NCBI RefSeq assembly: GCF_014648475.1
Contig: NZ_BMRE01000050.1
Coordinates: 1 to 63,397 of the forward strand
Direction of reading: 5' to 3'
DNA: 63,397 nucleotides
From: Lentzea flava
GTDB taxonomy: Bacteria > Actinomycetota > Actinomycetes > Mycobacteriales > Pseudonocardiaceae
Shown here in pieces: positions 1 through 8,935 of this stretch. The notes below the pieces were generated by a model. It did no database searches and was not told the origin of the DNA. It saw nothing but the letters and a program-made list of their open reading frames with translations. Within the stretch, counting starts at the first letter, position 1. Each line of letters starts with the position of its first letter. The position numbers were made by a program, and so were the translations under genes.

Positions 1-342
1 AGGCACGACTCGTGACGGGACCCACCCCACCAGCCCGGTATGCCAAGGACTGCTCGGCTTCGCCATCGCTTGGGCTCGGCTCCGCCTTCGCGTGCCTCGC
101 CTGCGGCTTCGGAACGGCTCGCCTCCGGCCTCGCGGTGGGCTCGCCTGCGGCCTCGCGTGCCTCGCCGCTCGCCCTCGGCCTCGCCGCTCGCCCTCGCGT
201 GCCTCGCCGCTGGCCCTCGCCGCCGCCTCCGGCCTCGCGAGAGAGCTGGGATGCCACGCGTGCGGTTGCGGTGCCGTGAGGGGGAAAGCACTTCGCCCCG
301 GGCCGCTGTGGCGGACCGGGGCGAAGTGGGCGTGCTGAACGG
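1..342. other. Non-coding, low-complexity GC-rich stretch
   Basis: I see no credible gene here. Between about 60 and 240 the DNA is built from imperfect short units of the type CCTCGC, GCCTCGCG and CGCCGCTCGCCCTCG, which leaves all frames open but gives Ala/Arg/Pro/Ser-biased nonsense translations. The 3' part holds the terminator of the fatty acid operon. Confidence 0.6.
289..328 (-). terminator. Terminator of the fabD-fabH-acpP-fabF operon
   Basis: Two perfectly complementary 13-nt arms (CACTTCGCCCCGG and CCGGGGCGAAGTG) enclose a 14-nt loop, 15 nt beyond the fabF stop codon. A pyrimidine-rich run follows on the minus strand. This is an actinobacterial hairpin terminator with little U tract. 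Confidence 0.75.
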
Positions 343-1578
343 TTAGGCCGGGGTGAAGGCCAGGGCCACGTTGTGGCCGCCGAAGCCGAACGAGTCGTTC
401 ACTGCGGCGTCCAGCTTGATCTTGCGTGGCTCGCCTGCCACCACGTCCAGGGAGACCGCCGGGTCGAGGTTCTCCAGGTTGAGCGTTTGGGGAACCACGC
501 CGTCGCGGATCGAGAGGACCGTGACGATGGCCTCTACTGCGCCGGCTGCGCCCAGGAGGTGGCCCAGGGCGCCCTTGGGGGCCGTCAGGACCGGGTGGTC
601 GCCGATTGCCTTGCGGATGGCCACGGTTTCCGCGACGTCGCCCACCGGGGTGGAGGTGGCGTGGCAGTTCACGTGGCCCACGTCGGACGGGTCGATGCCG
701 CCGGACCGCAGGGATGCGGCGATGGCACGGGACTGACCGACGCCCTCGGGGTCCGGGGCGGTGATGTGGTAGCCGTCGGCGGAGGTGCCGATGCCTGCCA
801 GGCGGCCGTAGATCTTGGCTCCGCGGGCCTCGGCGAACTCGCGGCGTTCCAGGACCATGACGCCTGCGCCCTCGCCCAGGACGAAGCCGTCGCGGGCCGT
901 GTCGAACGGGCGCGAGGCCTTTTCCGGCTCGTCGTTGCGGGTGCTCATGGTGCGGGCCTGGGAGAAGCCTGCCACCGGGATTGCCGTGATGCACGCTTCG
1001 GCGCCGCCTGCCACGACCACGTCGGCTTCGCCGGACTTGATCATGCGGTAGGCCCACGCGATGGCTTCCGCGCCGGAGGCGCAGGCCGAAACCGGGGCGT
1101 GGACGCCTGCCTGGGCCTTGAGTTCGAGGCCCACGTGGGCTGCCGGGCCGTTCGGCATCAGCATCGGGACGGTCAGCGGGGACACCTTGCGCAGGCCCTG
1201 CTGTTCCAGGAGGTCGTCCTGGGTCAGGAGGGTGATCGCGCCGCCGATGCCCGTGCCGATGATCACGGCCAGGCGCTGGCGGTCGACGGTGTCGTCGCTG
1301 TGGCCGGCGTCCTGCCACGCCTGGCGGGACGCCACGATGGCGACCTGCTCGGAGCGGTCCAGGCGCCTTGCCTCGACGCGGGGGAGCACCTCGGTGGGGT
1401 CGACGACCAGCTGCGAGGCGATTTTCACCGGCAGGTCGTACTTCTCCACCCAGTCGTGGGTGAGGGGGCGAACCCCGCTCTTGCCCGCGAGCAGTGCGTC
1501 CCAGGTGGACGTGACGTCACCGCCGAGCGGGGTGGTGGCACCCAGCCCGGTGATGACGACGTCGATGTCCGAACTCAC
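343..1578 (-). CDS. fabF: Beta-ketoacyl-ACP synthase II (FabF/KasA type)
   Basis: This is the FAS-II condensing enzyme that joins malonyl-ACP to a growing acyl-ACP in the cytoplasm. The 411-residue protein has the usual KAS II length. The catalytic triad is visible: Cys166 in SACASG, His306 in NCHATSTPVGD, and His340 in GHLLGAAG with Lys335 just before it. The start is GTG and overlaps the acpP stop as GTGA, so the two are translationally coupled. It is the last gene of the fabD-fabH-acpP-fabF operon and is followed by a hairpin terminator. In mycobacteria and relatives this position is held by KasA for long chains; here I see a single KAS II gene. The identification is secure. Confidence 0.97.
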   Translation of the reverse strand: MSSDIDVVITGLGATTPLGGDVTSTWDALLAGKSGVRPLTHDWVEKYDLPVKIASQLVVDPTEVLPRVEARRLDRSEQVAIVASRQAWQDAGHSDDTVDRQRLAVIIGTGIGGAITLLTQDDLLEQQGLRKVSPLTVPMLMPNGPAAHVGLELKAQAGVHAPVSACASGAEAIAWAYRMIKSGEADVVVAGGAEACITAIPVAGFSQARTMSTRNDEPEKASRPFDTARDGFVLGEGAGVMVLERREFAEARGAKIYGRLAGIGTSADGYHITAPDPEGVGQSRAIAASLRSGGIDPSDVGHVNCHATSTPVGDVAETVAIRKAIGDHPVLTAPKGALGHLLGAAGAVEAIVTVLSIRDGVVPQTLNLENLDPAVSLDVVAGEPRKIKLDAAVNDSFGFGGHNVALAFTPA

Positions 1579-1811
1579 TTGTTGCTGGTGATGTAGTTCA
1601 CCGCGTCACCAACGGTCTTGAGGTTCGCCAGCTCGTCGTCCGGGATCTTCACGCCGAACTTGTCCTCCGCCTGGACGGCGATCTCGACCATCGACAGCGA
1701 GTCGATGTCGAGGTCGTCCACGAAGGACTTCTCAGCGGTGACGTCGTCGGCGGCCACACCGGCGACCTCTTCGACGATCTCGGCAAGACCGGACAGGACG
1801 TTGTCGCTCAC
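1575..1811 (-). CDS. acpP: Acyl carrier protein of fatty acid synthesis
   Basis: This 78-residue acidic protein carries acyl intermediates as thioesters on a phosphopantetheine arm. Ser38 in the DIDSLSMVE motif is the attachment site. Its position between fabH and fabF, and the typical AcpP sequence, mark it as the primary-metabolism ACP rather than a polyketide carrier. The start is GTG with an AAGGGAA ribosome site just upstream. A 43-nt gap separates it from fabH, and the stop overlaps the fabF start. The gap contains an A-rich run but no clear separate promoter. Confidence 0.97.
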   Translation of the reverse strand: MSDNVLSGLAEIVEEVAGVAADDVTAEKSFVDDLDIDSLSMVEIAVQAEDKFGVKIPDDELANLKTVGDAVNYITSNK

Positions 1812-1854
1812 TGAAGTTCCCTTTCGATTGAAACGATGAAAAAACCTTGGGTAC

Positions 1855-2832
1855 TCACGGGCACCGGACCACCTGTCCCGCGTAGGACAGACCTGCGCCG
1901 AAACCGACCATCAGCACCACATCTCCGCTGGAGATCTCGCCCGCCGCCCGCATGTGGTCCAGCGCCATGGGGATCGAGGCCGAGGAGGTGTTGCCGGATT
2001 CGACGATGTCTCGCGCGACCTTCAGGTCCTCCCGCGCACCATTGTTGCGCAGGCGCTTGGCGATCGCTTCGATGATCCGCAAGTTCGCCTGGTGCGGGGC
2101 GAACACGTCCACATCGGACAGTGCGACGCCCGCGAGTTCGGCCGCGCGGATCGCCACGGGCGCGATCTGGGTCGTCGCCCAGCGGAAGACCGACTGGCCC
2201 TCCTGGTGGATGAACGAGTCGCGGTCGGCGATGACGATCGTCTCGGCGAGGTCACCGGCCGAGCCCCACGCCACGGGGCCGATCTGGTTCTCCTCGCTGG
2301 CACCGATGACGACGGCACCCGCGCCGTCCGCGAAGATGATCGCGGTCGAGCGGTCGTCCTGGTCGGTCCAGTCGGTGAGCTTCTCCGCGCCGATCACCAG
2401 CACGTGCTTGGCCGTGCCCGCGCGGACCAGGTCCGCGCCGGTCGCGACGGCGTAGCAGAAGCCGGCGCACGCGGCGTTGAGGTCGAACGCCGGCGCTGCC
2501 TTCACGCCGATGCGGTCGGCGACCTGCGCGGCGGCGTTCGGGATCGTCGACGGCATGGTGCACGTCGCCACGATGACGGCGCCGATGTCGGACGGGGTCA
2601 GGCCCGCGTCCGCGATCGCCCTGGTGCCCGCCGTGACAGCCATGTCCACGACGCCCTCGTCCTTGTTCGCGATGCGCCGGTTCACGATGCCGACGCGCTC
2701 GCGGATCCACTCGTCGGACGTGTCCATGCGAGCGGCGAGGTCGTGGTTGCTCACCACCGTCTCGGGCTGGTAGCTGCCGAGGCCGATGATGCGGCTACCC
2801 GCAGAGGCTTGCGCGGCCTGGAAGGTCGTCAC
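1855..2832 (-). CDS. fabH: Beta-ketoacyl-ACP synthase III
   Basis: FabH condenses an acyl-CoA primer with malonyl-ACP and so starts fatty acid elongation. The 325-residue protein shows the KAS III triad: Cys122 in NAACAGF, His247 in HQANLRI and Asn281 in SGNTSSAS. The start is the GTG (VTTFQAAQ) that overlaps the fabD stop as GTGA; reading further upstream only runs into fabD in another frame. In organisms of this group FabH usually takes branched primers derived from valine, leucine or isoleucine, but the sequence alone does not show primer preference. Confidence 0.96.
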   Translation of the reverse strand: MTTFQAAQASAGSRIIGLGSYQPETVVSNHDLAARMDTSDEWIRERVGIVNRRIANKDEGVVDMAVTAGTRAIADAGLTPSDIGAVIVATCTMPSTIPNAAAQVADRIGVKAAPAFDLNAACAGFCYAVATGADLVRAGTAKHVLVIGAEKLTDWTDQDDRSTAIIFADGAGAVVIGASEENQIGPVAWGSAGDLAETIVIADRDSFIHQEGQSVFRWATTQIAPVAIRAAELAGVALSDVDVFAPHQANLRIIEAIAKRLRNNGAREDLKVARDIVESGNTSSASIPMALDHMRAAGEISSGDVVLMVGFGAGLSYAGQVVRCP

Positions 2833-3758
2833 TGAGTGGCTCCAACGGTGTCGAAGAGCTCCGCGACCTTCTCGAGCTGGTCGGGCGTCTTCAGGGCGAG
2901 GGTGGCGGTGCCCTTCATCGCACGCTTGGCGAGACCCGTGAGTGCGCCGGCGGGCGGCAGCTCGACGGAGCCGGACACGCCCTTCTCGACGAGCGTCGCC
3001 TGGCAGACGTCCCAGCGCACCGGGCTGGTGACCTGGGAGACCAGGCGGCGCAGCACCTCGGTGCCCTCGGTGACGGCCTGACCGTCCTTGTTGGACAGCA
3101 ACGGCATCAACGGGTCGTGCGTGGTGACTTCCGCGGCACGCGCGCGGACGGCGTCTTCTGCGGGCGCCATGTACTTCGTGTGGAACGCGCCCGCGACGGC
3201 CAGCTTGCGGACCTTCGCCGTGCCCGGCGGGTTCTCCGCGAGCTCGTCGAGGGCGGGACGCGGGCCTGCCGCGACGATCTGGCCGGCGCCGTTGCGGTTG
3301 GCGGGCACGAGACCGAGCTCCTCCAGGCGCGCGAGCACCTCCTGCTCGTCGCCGCCGAGCACCGCGGCCATGCCGGTCGGCTCGAGTGCGCACGCCTCCG
3401 CCATGGCGGCGCCGCGCACGGCGGCCAGGGCGACCGCGTCGTCGGCGCTGATGACGCCCGCGATCGACGCGGCGGCCAGCTCACCGACCGAGTGGCCCGC
3501 GACGATCACGCCGGCGGGCAGCTCGACGCGGCGGCGCAGCTCGCCGAACGCGAGCAGCGCGAGTGCCACGACCAGCGGCTGGGTGATGGCGGTGTCGACG
3601 ATCTCCTCGGCCTCCGCCGTGGTGCCGAGCCGCACGAGGTCGAGGCCCGTGATCTCCGACCAGGCGCGCACCTGCTTCTCGGTCCCCTCCAGTTCGAGCC
3701 AGGGGGCGAGCATGCCGGGCGTCTGGGACCCCTGTCCGGGGGCGAGGAGTGCGATCAC
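2829..3758 (-). CDS. fabD: Malonyl-CoA:ACP transacylase
   Basis: FabD moves the malonyl group from CoA to AcpP. The protein of 309 residues starts VIALLAPGQGSQ, the standard FabD N-terminus, with the GHSVG nucleophile elbow (Ser90) and His193 in AFHTKY. I chose the GTG start because homologues begin at this motif; longer in-frame readings run into the promoter. No Shine-Dalgarno sequence is visible and a TAGTAA element lies about 7 nt upstream, so the mRNA may be leaderless. It is the first gene of the operon and sits downstream of fasR. Confidence 0.95.
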   Translation of the reverse strand: MIALLAPGQGSQTPGMLAPWLELEGTEKQVRAWSEITGLDLVRLGTTAEAEEIVDTAITQPLVVALALLAFGELRRRVELPAGVIVAGHSVGELAAASIAGVISADDAVALAAVRGAAMAEACALEPTGMAAVLGGDEQEVLARLEELGLVPANRNGAGQIVAAGPRPALDELAENPPGTAKVRKLAVAGAFHTKYMAPAEDAVRARAAEVTTHDPLMPLLSNKDGQAVTEGTEVLRRLVSQVTSPVRWDVCQATLVEKGVSGSVELPPAGALTGLAKRAMKGTATLALKTPDQLEKVAELFDTVGATQ

Positions 3759-3825
3759 GCCGATTACTAAAGCTGGTGAACCCACCGGTACCCCATGCCG
3801 TAAAGAACGAAGTACGGCGATCGTG

Positions 3826-3844
3826 TTTGTAGAGACCCTACAAA
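3826..3844 (-). promoter_or_regulatory. Probable FasR operator upstream of fabD
   Basis: A perfect inverted repeat TTTGTAG-N5-CTACAAA lies 68 bp upstream of the fabD start, in the 194-bp gap between fasR and fabD. FasR of Streptomyces is known to activate the fabD operon by binding its promoter. The position suits an activator site. The assignment to FasR is an inference. Confidence 0.55.
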
Positions 3845-3952
3845 AGTGTCGGCCAGGTGAACCGCTCGCGACGTATGCCCAGCTCAGGGCGTGGACAGGT
3901 CGTTTGGCCATCACCCTAACGGATGTGTGCGAAGTCCGTCACAGGCCGTTCG

Positions 3953-5155
3953 CTACCACAGGCCCCGTGCCCGAGCAAGGCGTCCTACAGACAAAGCGAC
4001 GCGGAGCACAAGTGCGTCCCGAGCGTCATGTGCATTTCTTCCGGTCATTTCCTGAACGCGCCGAAGGCGATATCTGACCGTGTTCGGGTGCACGAACAGT
4101 CTTTTCGCGCACGTCTCCAGCACGCCGCCGACCTCCAGGAACGCGTCCACGGTCTCCAGCAGGGCGCCGCCCGCGTCCTCCAGCGGTCGCGCGACCCTGT
4201 CGACGAGCTGCCACTCGGCCTCCGGATCGCCCGCGAGCGCCCGTTCCGGCAGCAGGTCGACCGAGCGGACCGGCCGCGGTGCGGCAGGCCAGCCCACGAC
4301 CGCCCGCAGCCCGCTCAACGCGTCGCTGGCGCTGCGGTGGGCCTCCGAGAGCGTCGCCATCGTCGGCCCCGCCACGACGGGGCCCTCGCCGAAGCCCTCG
4401 GCGATGCGGCCCAGCACGTCCTCACCGGTCTCCGTCGGTCCGCCGAGCACGACCACCAGCCGGGAGCCCTGGATCGACAGCAGCACCGGCCGTCCCGCGC
4501 GGGTGGCCTTGCTGCGCACCAGGTAGTTCGTTCCCTGCGGGTCGTCGCTGCCGGGATTGCCGACCAGCACCGTCGCCTCGAGCGCCGGGTCCCAGCCGAG
4601 CGCGGCGGCCCTGCTGAGCAACGACTCCTCGGGATCGCCGCGCACGATGCCGTCCACGACCAGCGCTTCCAGCCGGGCGTCCCACGCGCCGCGCGCCTCG
4701 GCGGCCGCCGCGTAGGAGGTGGCGGCGGAGAAGGCGATCTCCCGCCCGTACCGCAGCACGCCCTCCATGAGCAGCGCGCGTTCGGCCTCGTTGGCGGCCA
4801 TCTGCGGCATCTGCTCCTCGAAGTGCTCCAGCGCTATCCGGACCAGCTCGACGGTCTGCCGCAGGCTCACCCAGCGGGAGATGTCCTTCGGCGCCGACCG
4901 GAACGCGTCCGCGGTGAGGCGGATCGCCTGCTGCCGGTCGTGCAGCCACTCGACGAAGCCCGCCACGCCGTTCTGGATCAGCAGCAGCACGCTCGCGCGC
5001 TGGTCCGCCGGCATCCGCGCGAACCACGGCAGCCGCTGTTCCATCTCGGCCACGCTCGCGGTGGCGAGCGTTCCGGACGCGCGCTCGATCTTGCGCATCG
5101 TGCGGGCGGAGAGGGTGGGCGGACGCTCCTCCTTCGCCTCGGCTGCCTTGGTCAT
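3953..5155 (-). CDS. fasR: PucR-family activator of fatty acid synthesis (FasR-like)
   Basis: This 400-residue protein has a long N-terminal regulatory part and a C-terminal PucR-type helix-turn-helix at about residues 340-395 (FLEVGGVLETCAKRLFVHPN region). In Streptomyces the gene directly upstream of fabDHPF encodes FasR, the transcriptional activator of the operon, and order and orientation are the same here. It starts at ATG (MTKAAEAKEE) and is followed, after 194 bp, by fabD. The effector is probably an acyl product, but no ligand site can be read from the sequence. It is divergently transcribed from the secreted hydrolase gene, so the 120-bp gap holds two promoters. Confidence 0.85.
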   Translation of the reverse strand: MTKAAEAKEERPPTLSARTMRKIERASGTLATASVAEMEQRLPWFARMPADQRASVLLLIQNGVAGFVEWLHDRQQAIRLTADAFRSAPKDISRWVSLRQTVELVRIALEHFEEQMPQMAANEAERALLMEGVLRYGREIAFSAATSYAAAAEARGAWDARLEALVVDGIVRGDPEESLLSRAAALGWDPALEATVLVGNPGSDDPQGTNYLVRSKATRAGRPVLLSIQGSRLVVVLGGPTETGEDVLGRIAEGFGEGPVVAGPTMATLSEAHRSASDALSGLRAVVGWPAAPRPVRSVDLLPERALAGDPEAEWQLVDRVARPLEDAGGALLETVDAFLEVGGVLETCAKRLFVHPNTVRYRLRRVQEMTGRNAHDARDALVLRVALSVGRLARARGLW

Positions 5156-5276
5156 ACCCGCAGCTTAAGGCCCTGAGGGTGACATCACCGGGACGGGTGA
5201 CAGAACCCTCTCCTGCGTTTGCGCGGCCATACCTTCGGGCAGCAGAGGTCATTTCGTTCGGCGTGGAGGTTTCGTC

Positions 5277-6836
5277 TTGCGCAGGTTCCCGGCTTTCGTC
5301 CTCGGCGTGGTCGCGCTCACCGCCACGGGCGTGACCACCTCCGCCGACCCACCCGATCCTCTGGCCGAGTACCACGCCCAGCCGGTCAAGTGGGCGGCGT
5401 GCACCGGAAAGCTCAGCGAGCTGGAGTGCGCCACGCTCGTCGCGCCGCTCGACTACACCAAACCGGCCGGCGACCGGATCAACCTGACCATCAGCCGCAA
5501 GAAGGCCACGGCGCCCGACCGCAGGCGCGGCGTGCTGTTCACCAATCCGGGTGGACCTGGTGGCTCCGGGCTCGGCCTGCCGCTGTTCCTCGCGAAGTCC
5601 GAGCTCGTCGGGGTTTACGACGTGATCGGAATCGACCCGCGCGGTGTCGGCGGTTCGACGGCGCTGAACTGCCGCACGGCGCCCGCGATCGCCGCACCGG
5701 ACTCCCGGCCGGCTGACAGCGAGTTCGGCAAGTGGGCGGCCGAGGCGCGGGAGGCGGAGGAGGCCTGCCAGAAGTCGGCGGGCGGGATCCGGCAGTTCAT
5801 CAGCACCGCGAACACCGCGCGGGACATGGACATCGTCCGTGCCGTGCTGGGCGAAGCGAAGATCAACTACCTGGGTTACTCCTACGGCACGTACCTGGGC
5901 GCGGTGTACGGGACGCTGTTCCCGAACCGGCTGGACCGCAGCGTGCTCGACTCGGCGGTGCACCCGGAGTGGATCTGGCACGAGCAGTTCCGCCAGCAGG
6001 CCGTCGCGTACCGCCACGACGTCGAGATGTGGGCGACGTGGGTGGGGGAGCGCAACGAGAAGTTCGCGCTCGGCAAGTCGCGGGACGAGGTGCTGGCCGA
6101 GGTCGAGAAGGTCGCGGCCAAGCTGCACGGCGCGCCGATCGGTGAGCACAACAGGTCTTCCTTCGACGGCGCCGTGGGAGTGGGGTCGCGCTACCGTCCA
6201 CTGTGGTCGGACCTGGCGTCGATCGTGATCAAGCTGCGGTCGGGCGAGAAGCCGGAGAACACCGAGGGCGCCAAGGCAGGGCAGGTGCTCGCGAAGACCG
6301 GTCTGCAGGAGCTGCGGTCCGGCGTGTTCGACACGGTCACCTGCGAGTCGGACTGGCCGACCGACCTGCACCTCTACTACGAGGACATGCGGACGTTCCG
6401 CGAGCGCTACCCGTTCGGGTTCGGCATCGTCAGGGCGGCGCCGATGACGTGCACGTTCCGCTCGTTCACCCCGCCGGAGCCGCCGGTGCGGATCAGCCGC
6501 AACGGCTACCCCGTCGGCGTGGTCGTGCAGTCCGAGGGCGACACGCAGACCCAGTACGCGAGCGGCCCGGCGATGGCGGCGCGGCTGGGGCACAACCTGA
6601 TCACCGTCGTCGACGAGGGCAAGCACGGCCTCTACAACGGCGGCAACTCCTGCGTCGACACGAAGGTCAACCGGTACCTGATCGACGGGGCGCTGCCGGG
6701 CAGCAGCTCCGAATGCGCCGGCGACCCGCGGCCGGACGTGCCGAAGGACGGTCAGGGCGGCGCGGCACCGGCGTTGTCGCCCGAGCGGATCCAGGGGTAC
6801 CTCGACGGGCGCGGCCTGAGCGCGGGACGACCGTAG
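5277..6836 (+). CDS. Secreted alpha/beta hydrolase, TAP-like peptidase family
   Basis: The 519-residue protein begins with a short signal peptide (charged MRRF, hydrophobic to about residue 23). The alpha/beta-hydrolase fold is complete: oxyanion-loop GGPGGSG near 92-98, nucleophile Ser202 in GYSYG, Asp422 in SEGDTQ and His450 in EGKHG. The C-terminal half matches the TAP-like domain of tripeptidyl aminopeptidases of Streptomyces, which trim exported proteins. The start is TTG, preceded by GGAGG at 7 nt. A strong terminator follows. A second, related protein in this window has lost the serine (49729-51105). Confidence 0.85.
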   Translation: MRRFPAFVLGVVALTATGVTTSADPPDPLAEYHAQPVKWAACTGKLSELECATLVAPLDYTKPAGDRINLTISRKKATAPDRRRGVLFTNPGGPGGSGLGLPLFLAKSELVGVYDVIGIDPRGVGGSTALNCRTAPAIAAPDSRPADSEFGKWAAEAREAEEACQKSAGGIRQFISTANTARDMDIVRAVLGEAKINYLGYSYGTYLGAVYGTLFPNRLDRSVLDSAVHPEWIWHEQFRQQAVAYRHDVEMWATWVGERNEKFALGKSRDEVLAEVEKVAAKLHGAPIGEHNRSSFDGAVGVGSRYRPLWSDLASIVIKLRSGEKPENTEGAKAGQVLAKTGLQELRSGVFDTVTCESDWPTDLHLYYEDMRTFRERYPFGFGIVRAAPMTCTFRSFTPPEPPVRISRNGYPVGVVVQSEGDTQTQYASGPAMAARLGHNLITVVDEGKHGLYNGGNSCVDTKVNRYLIDGALPGSSSECAGDPRPDVPKDGQGGAAPALSPERIQGYLDGRGLSAGRP

Positions 6837-6842
6837 AAATGT

Positions 6843-6877
6843 GGAAGCGCCCGCCACGGAGCGTGGCGGGCGCTTCC
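6843..6877 (+). terminator. Strong hairpin terminator
   Basis: A perfect 15-bp stem (GGAAGCGCCCGCCAC and its complement) with a 5-nt loop GGAGC lies 6 bp after the TAP-like hydrolase stop codon. Confidence 0.85.
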
Positions 6878-7042
6878 CTCTCCCCGGTCCCCACCGGTAG
6901 CTCCACTCTGGACTGTATTGAGACAAAAATCCACGTCAGCCACCCTTTCGTGTCACAGTGTCGAAGTTGCCGGGCGGTGTGATCCGCGAAACGATCAACT
7001 GGTCGGATCTTCACTCACCGCAACTTCGTTCTAGGAGGGCCC

Positions 7043-7807
7043 GTGGGCTCGCAAATCACCGAGGGCCTGGGCCAGGCGTGGGCGATGGTGGCCACGTTCG
7101 TGCCGAAGCTGCTCGGCTTCCTGCTCGTTCTGGTCATCGGCTGGTTCATCGCCAAGGCCCTCGCCAAGGGTGTCCAGTTCCTGCTCAAGCGCCTCGGCTT
7201 CGAGAAGCTCGTCGACAAGTCCGGCCTGAACAGCGCCATGCGGCAGTCGTCGATGGACGCCACCGGCCTGATCGCCAAGATCGTCTACTACTTCGTGCTG
7301 CTCATCGCGCTGCAGCTGGCGTTCGGCGTCTTCGGTGCGTCGAACCCGGTCAGCACGCTGCTGAACGAGGTCATCGCGTACCTGCCGCGCATCGTCGTGG
7401 CGATGGTGCTCGTGATCGTCGCGTCGGCCATCGGCACCGCGTTGAAGGGCCTCGTGACCGGTGCGCTCGGCCAGCGCTCCTACACCCGGATCATGGGCAA
7501 CATCACCTACGGCTTCGTGATGGCGCTCGGCATCATCGCGGCGCTCAACCAGCTCGGCATCGCGATCTCGGTGACCATGCCGGTGCTGATCGCCGTGCTC
7601 GCCACGGTGGCTGGCGTGATCGTCATCGGTGTCGGTGGCGGCCTGGTGCGCCCGATGCAGCAGCGGTGGGAGGGCTGGCTGAACCGCATGCAGGACGAGG
7701 CGCAGGCCGTGTCGCCGATGCCGCGTGCGTCCCAGGAGATGCCGGCCTCGGTGGGCGGTCGTCCGGGTGACGCTCCGACGCCGCCGTCGGGCACGCCGAT
7801 GCCCTGA
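7043..7807 (+). CDS. Membrane protein with mechanosensitive-channel TM-helix repeats
   Basis: The 254-residue protein has four to five hydrophobic helices (about residues 20-40, 80-100, 112-132, 155-172 and 178-200). Glycine-rich loops such as VIGVGGG resemble the conserved TM-helix repeats of CmpX/MscS-related proteins (PF05552 type). It lacks the large cytoplasmic MscS domain and ends in a Pro/Ser-rich tail. The start is GTG with AGGAGG 4 nt upstream. It would sit in the cytoplasmic membrane and may help stress or osmotic responses, but channel activity is unproven for this subgroup. It is a single gene between two terminators. Confidence 0.75.
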   Translation: MGSQITEGLGQAWAMVATFVPKLLGFLLVLVIGWFIAKALAKGVQFLLKRLGFEKLVDKSGLNSAMRQSSMDATGLIAKIVYYFVLLIALQLAFGVFGASNPVSTLLNEVIAYLPRIVVAMVLVIVASAIGTALKGLVTGALGQRSYTRIMGNITYGFVMALGIIAALNQLGIAISVTMPVLIAVLATVAGVIVIGVGGGLVRPMQQRWEGWLNRMQDEAQAVSPMPRASQEMPASVGGRPGDAPTPPSGTPMP

Positions 7808-7822
7808 GTTCTCATCTCGGAG

Positions 7823-7852
7823 AAGGGGCCCCGCGCGTCGGGGCCCCTTTTT
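7823..7852 (+). terminator. Rho-independent terminator
   Basis: An 11-bp stem AAGGGGCCCCG with loop CGCGT is followed by five T residues, directly after the membrane-protein gene. It is the most canonical intrinsic terminator in the window. Confidence 0.9.
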
Positions 7853-7939
7853 CGTTGTTCGGCGGTTCTCCAGGCTCCGTCCAGCGCGTGGAACCAGGCT
7901 CGGGTCCACCGAACTGTCCGCTGTCGCGGTGGAGGACCC

Positions 7940-8935
7940 ATGAAAGCCCTTGTGCTGTCCAGAGGCGCGGGAACACGACTGCGCGGATCATCGCTGCCGG
8001 AGGAACTCGTCCCGGTCGCGAACAAGCCTGTGCTCGAACACGGCGTGGAGAACCTGCGGGACATCGGGATCACCGAGATCGGCGTCGTGGTCGGCGAGGC
8101 CGAGCACGAGATCGCCGAGGTGCTCGGTGACGGGACGCGCCTCGGCGTCTCGATCACCTACCTCCGCCACGACGCGTCGCTCGGTCTCGCGCACTCCGTG
8201 CGGATCGCCCGGCCGTTCCTCGGCGACGACGACTTCGTGCTGTACCTGTGCGACAACGTGATCGCCGAAGGCATCGGGCACATCGCGGACGAGTTCGCGC
8301 GGCTGCGGCCGTCCGCGCACGTGCTCGTGGGCAAGGTGGAGGACCCGCGGCTGCACGGCGTCGCCGAGGTCGACGAGAACTCCCGCGTGACGCGGCTGGT
8401 CGAGCGGCCGCGGGAGTCGGGCACCGACCTCGCGTTGATCGGCGTCTACTTCTTCACGCCCGCGATCCACGCGGCCGTTGACGCGGTCGAGCCGTCGTTC
8501 GAGATCATCGACGCGGTGCAGTGGCTCGTGACGCACGAGCGGGACGTGCGGGCGCACGTCTGTTCCGGGTTCTGGAAGCACACCGGGACGGTCGAGGACC
8601 TGCTGGAGTGCAACCGCGAGCTGCTGATGGGACTGCGGACGGACATCCGGGGCCTCGTGGACTCCGAGTCGCGGCTGATCGGCGAGGTCGTCGTCGAGGA
8701 AGGCGCCCGCGTGGTGCGGTCGTGCGTGGTGGGGCCCGCGATCATCGGCCCCGGCACGCTGGTCGAGGAGTCGATCGTCGGGCCCTACACGTCGATCGGC
8801 GCGGACTGCCGGATCACCACGTCCGGGGTGGCCGACTCGGTCGTGCTGAACGAGGCCTCCGTGCACGACGTGTCCGGCATCGAGAAGTCGGTGATCGGCA
8901 GCCGGGCTCGGGTCCGGTTCCAGGCCGCGGCCTAG
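7940..8935 (+). CDS. RmlA-like nucleotidyltransferase paralogue with altered active-site loop
   Basis: The 331-residue protein has the two-part build of long glucose-1-phosphate thymidylyltransferases (StrD type): an N-terminal nucleotidyltransferase domain and a C-terminal left-handed beta-helix with GPAIIG-type hexapeptides. It is plainly a paralogue of the rmlA at 44369-45424. The signature loop is damaged, however. LAGGxGxR reads LSRGAGTR, two residues are missing, and the signature Lys of MPKQL is Glu21 (LPEELVPV); YLGDN reads YLCDN. It may be inactive, regulatory, or have a different substrate. A good GGAGGA site precedes the ATG. It stands alone, far from the sugar genes, and its stop shares CTAG with the convergent neighbour. 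Confidence 0.8.
   Translation: MKALVLSRGAGTRLRGSSLPEELVPVANKPVLEHGVENLRDIGITEIGVVVGEAEHEIAEVLGDGTRLGVSITYLRHDASLGLAHSVRIARPFLGDDDFVLYLCDNVIAEGIGHIADEFARLRPSAHVLVGKVEDPRLHGVAEVDENSRVTRLVERPRESGTDLALIGVYFFTPAIHAAVDAVEPSFEIIDAVQWLVTHERDVRAHVCSGFWKHTGTVEDLLECNRELLMGLRTDIRGLVDSESRLIGEVVVEEGARVVRSCVVGPAIIGPGTLVEESIVGPYTSIGADCRITTSGVADSVVLNEASVHDVSGIEKSVIGSRARVRFQAAA

Noticed and set aside
12..346. Several overlapping open frames in the first 340 bp
   Set aside because: Composition is short-word repeats giving Ala/Arg/Pro/Ser-rich translations in all frames, with no ribosome sites or family pattern.
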